This document shows positions 63,069-64,000 of a stretch of 64,000 nt of DNA, piece by piece. The stretch is from the NCBI RefSeq assembly GCF_037113415.1, contig NZ_CP146608.1:3567001-3631000 (forward strand). Reading direction: 5' to 3'. The DNA comes from Devosia sp. XK-2. GTDB lineage: Bacteria; Pseudomonadota; Alphaproteobacteria; Rhizobiales; Devosiaceae. Positions within the stretch are counted from its first letter, which is position 1; every line of letters starts with the position of its first letter. The notes below the pieces were generated by a model, which saw only the letters and a program-made list of their open reading frames with translations, was not told the DNA's origin and searched no databases. A program made the position numbers and the translations under genes.

Positions 63069-64000
63069 TCAGCGCCGCACGGTGACGCCCAGGCTGACCG
63101 TGTGGCTGTCCAGCACGCCGCTGACAGAATTGTCGCGGTGTGCATAAGCGTAATCGGCGGAAATAGCGGTGTGGGCGCTGAGCTTGTAATCAGCGCCCAG
63201 CCCAGCCCCATGCCGCGTTTCGGTTTCGCTGCTGCCCTCCAGCCAGGACCGGCCCCAATCGGCCGACGCGCGCAGGCGCAGCCAGGAATTGACGGTATAA
63301 TCCGCATTGGCCGTCGCGGTGTGCGCCACACGCGCTGTGCCAGCGCTGTCCGCACCCGTGGGTTCCACTGTCGTGGTCAGCTTGGCGGTGAGATTGAGCG
63401 TCGGATCGGGCGTGAAGGTCACGCTGGCATCATAGAGCTGGGTGGTGATGTCATTAAGGCCTGCATCGTCGAAATCATGCCGCCCGACACCGATCGAGGC
63501 GCTGGCGGACAACAGGCCGTTCCAGTTGCCGGCAAGGCCGGCGCGCAGCGCGCTGCTATTGGCATCGGGTTTGATGCCGCCCGAGGCCTGGTCGAACCAG
63601 TCGCGGCCCAGGCTCGCCTCCCCGAAGACCTCGAAAATGGGCGTCGCCTGCAGGCCCAGCCGTAGCTTGGCATCGCCCTCCCAGACATTGCGGCCGCTAT
63701 TGTCGGTGACCCCGGTATCGGTGCGGGTGGTGGGTCCATAGACCGTGCGGGCGATCGTGCCATCAAGGCCCAGATTGAAGCGCCCGAATTGGCGCTCGAT
63801 CCCACCGCCCAAAGTGCCGGTAACCACCAGAGGCGGCTCGGTCACGACCGGGTCGAGCCCGGGCGTCGAGGGGAGGTCGCGCGACAAATCGAGTTTGGCC
63901 GATCCGGTGAGGCTGGTGTCGCGGTCCAGATGCGTCGTCGTTTCAAGGTCGAGATTGAGACCGGTAACGCCCAAAGTGCCGTCAGTGTCGCGGGCGAGCT
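63069..64000 (-). CDS. Outer-membrane beta-barrel protein, C-terminal part (truncated by window)
   Basis: 310 residues visible; the frame stays open to the window edge, so the N-terminus is outside. Repeats of alternating hydrophobic residues: GTLGGGIERQFGRFNLGLDGTIAR, LRLGLQATPIFEVFGEASLGRD, LLSASASIGVGRHDF, and a final SHTVSLGVTVRR with no terminal Phe, all typical of an outer-membrane BBP2/DUF560-like barrel. Passage through the Sec pathway is expected but the signal is not visible. Possibly a capsule or polysaccharide export porin, by context of galE and galU; this is inference. Confidence 0.75.
   Translation of the reverse strand, partial: LARDTDGTLGVTGLNLDLETTTHLDRDTSLTGSAKLDLSRDLPSTPGLDPVVTEPPLVVTGTLGGGIERQFGRFNLGLDGTIARTVYGPTTRTDTGVTDNSGRNVWEGDAKLRLGLQATPIFEVFGEASLGRDWFDQASGGIKPDANSSALRAGLAGNWNGLLSASASIGVGRHDFDDAGLNDITTQLYDASVTFTPDPTLNLTAKLTTTVEPTGADSAGTARVAHTATANADYTVNSWLRLRASADWGRSWLEGSSETETRHGAGLGADYKLSAHTAISADYAYAHRDNSVSGVLDSHTVSLGVTVRR

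Overview
The window looks like the chromosomal replication-origin region of an alphaproteobacterium of the order Hyphomicrobiales (Rhizobiales), possibly Devosia-like. The grounds are gene order (rho-mnmE-mnmG-rsmG-parA-parB on one side of hemE, maf-aroE-coaE-dnaQ-secB on the other), a CenR/OtpR-type response regulator beside a cyclic-nucleotide-binding protein, high GC, perfect CtrA-type boxes (TTAA-N7-TTAA) and many parS-like sites. The genus is inference. No rRNA, tRNA, CRISPR array, insertion sequence or complete prophage was seen.

Layout. 0-7 kb: a DUF4893 protein, rimM-trmD-rplS, xthA, a DUF930 protein, the cNMP-binding protein and response regulator, and a YggS protein. 7-19.5 kb: leuS-holA on the plus strand, then a leftward block parB, parA, rsmG, mnmG, mnmE, rho, hemJ, hemE. 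19.48-19.92 kb: the putative oriC. 19.9-27.6 kb: maf, aroE, coaE, dnaQ, secB, fxsA, a Tim44-like gene, smr, an XRE regulator and hslU-GNAT-hslV. 28.3-33.4 kb: a translationally coupled histidine operon (hisB, DUF2628, hisH, hisA, membrane protein, hisF, hisE) ending in coaA. 34-40.5 kb: dapB, gpmA, an Ada-like methyltransferase, DUF2244, nth, NADAR, DUF2214/TetR and a PfkB kinase. 40.7-42.8 kb: a two-gene accessory cassette. 42.8-47 kb: pyrF, MarR and small metabolic genes. 47.2-50.8 kb: dnaK-dnaJ with a heat-shock-type promoter. 51.4-54.2 kb: pabBC, pncA and a GFA protein. 54.2-64 kb: envelope and glutathione genes (LpoA/LppC-like lipoprotein, rsmI, yraN, gshB, marC), an SGNH/DUF459 protein, an MltB-type transglycosylase, galE, galU and a truncated outer-membrane beta-barrel gene.

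How it fits together. Genes on both sides of oriC read away from it, as expected for leading-strand genes. ParA/ParB and about eleven parS-like sites, one a perfect 14/14 match, would form the segregation centromere. Several sites lie inside coding sequence (rsmG, mnmE, hisA, rsmI).

Most notable observations: (1) a 454-aa protein that joins a phage MuF-like Cys-Arg-Cys-Trp motif to a C-terminal PD-(D/E)xK nuclease-like core, translationally coupled to a 247-aa putative immunity protein, with no phage genes nearby; (2) a 98-bp interruption at the start of hisF that duplicates its first 14 codons with only synonymous changes past the start codon, possibly an integration scar; (3) three REP/inverted-REP pairs, each with starts exactly 52 nt apart; (4) a second dispersed palindromic element whose stem shows compensatory base changes; (5) a perfect CtrA box upstream of a 37-aa secreted peptide.
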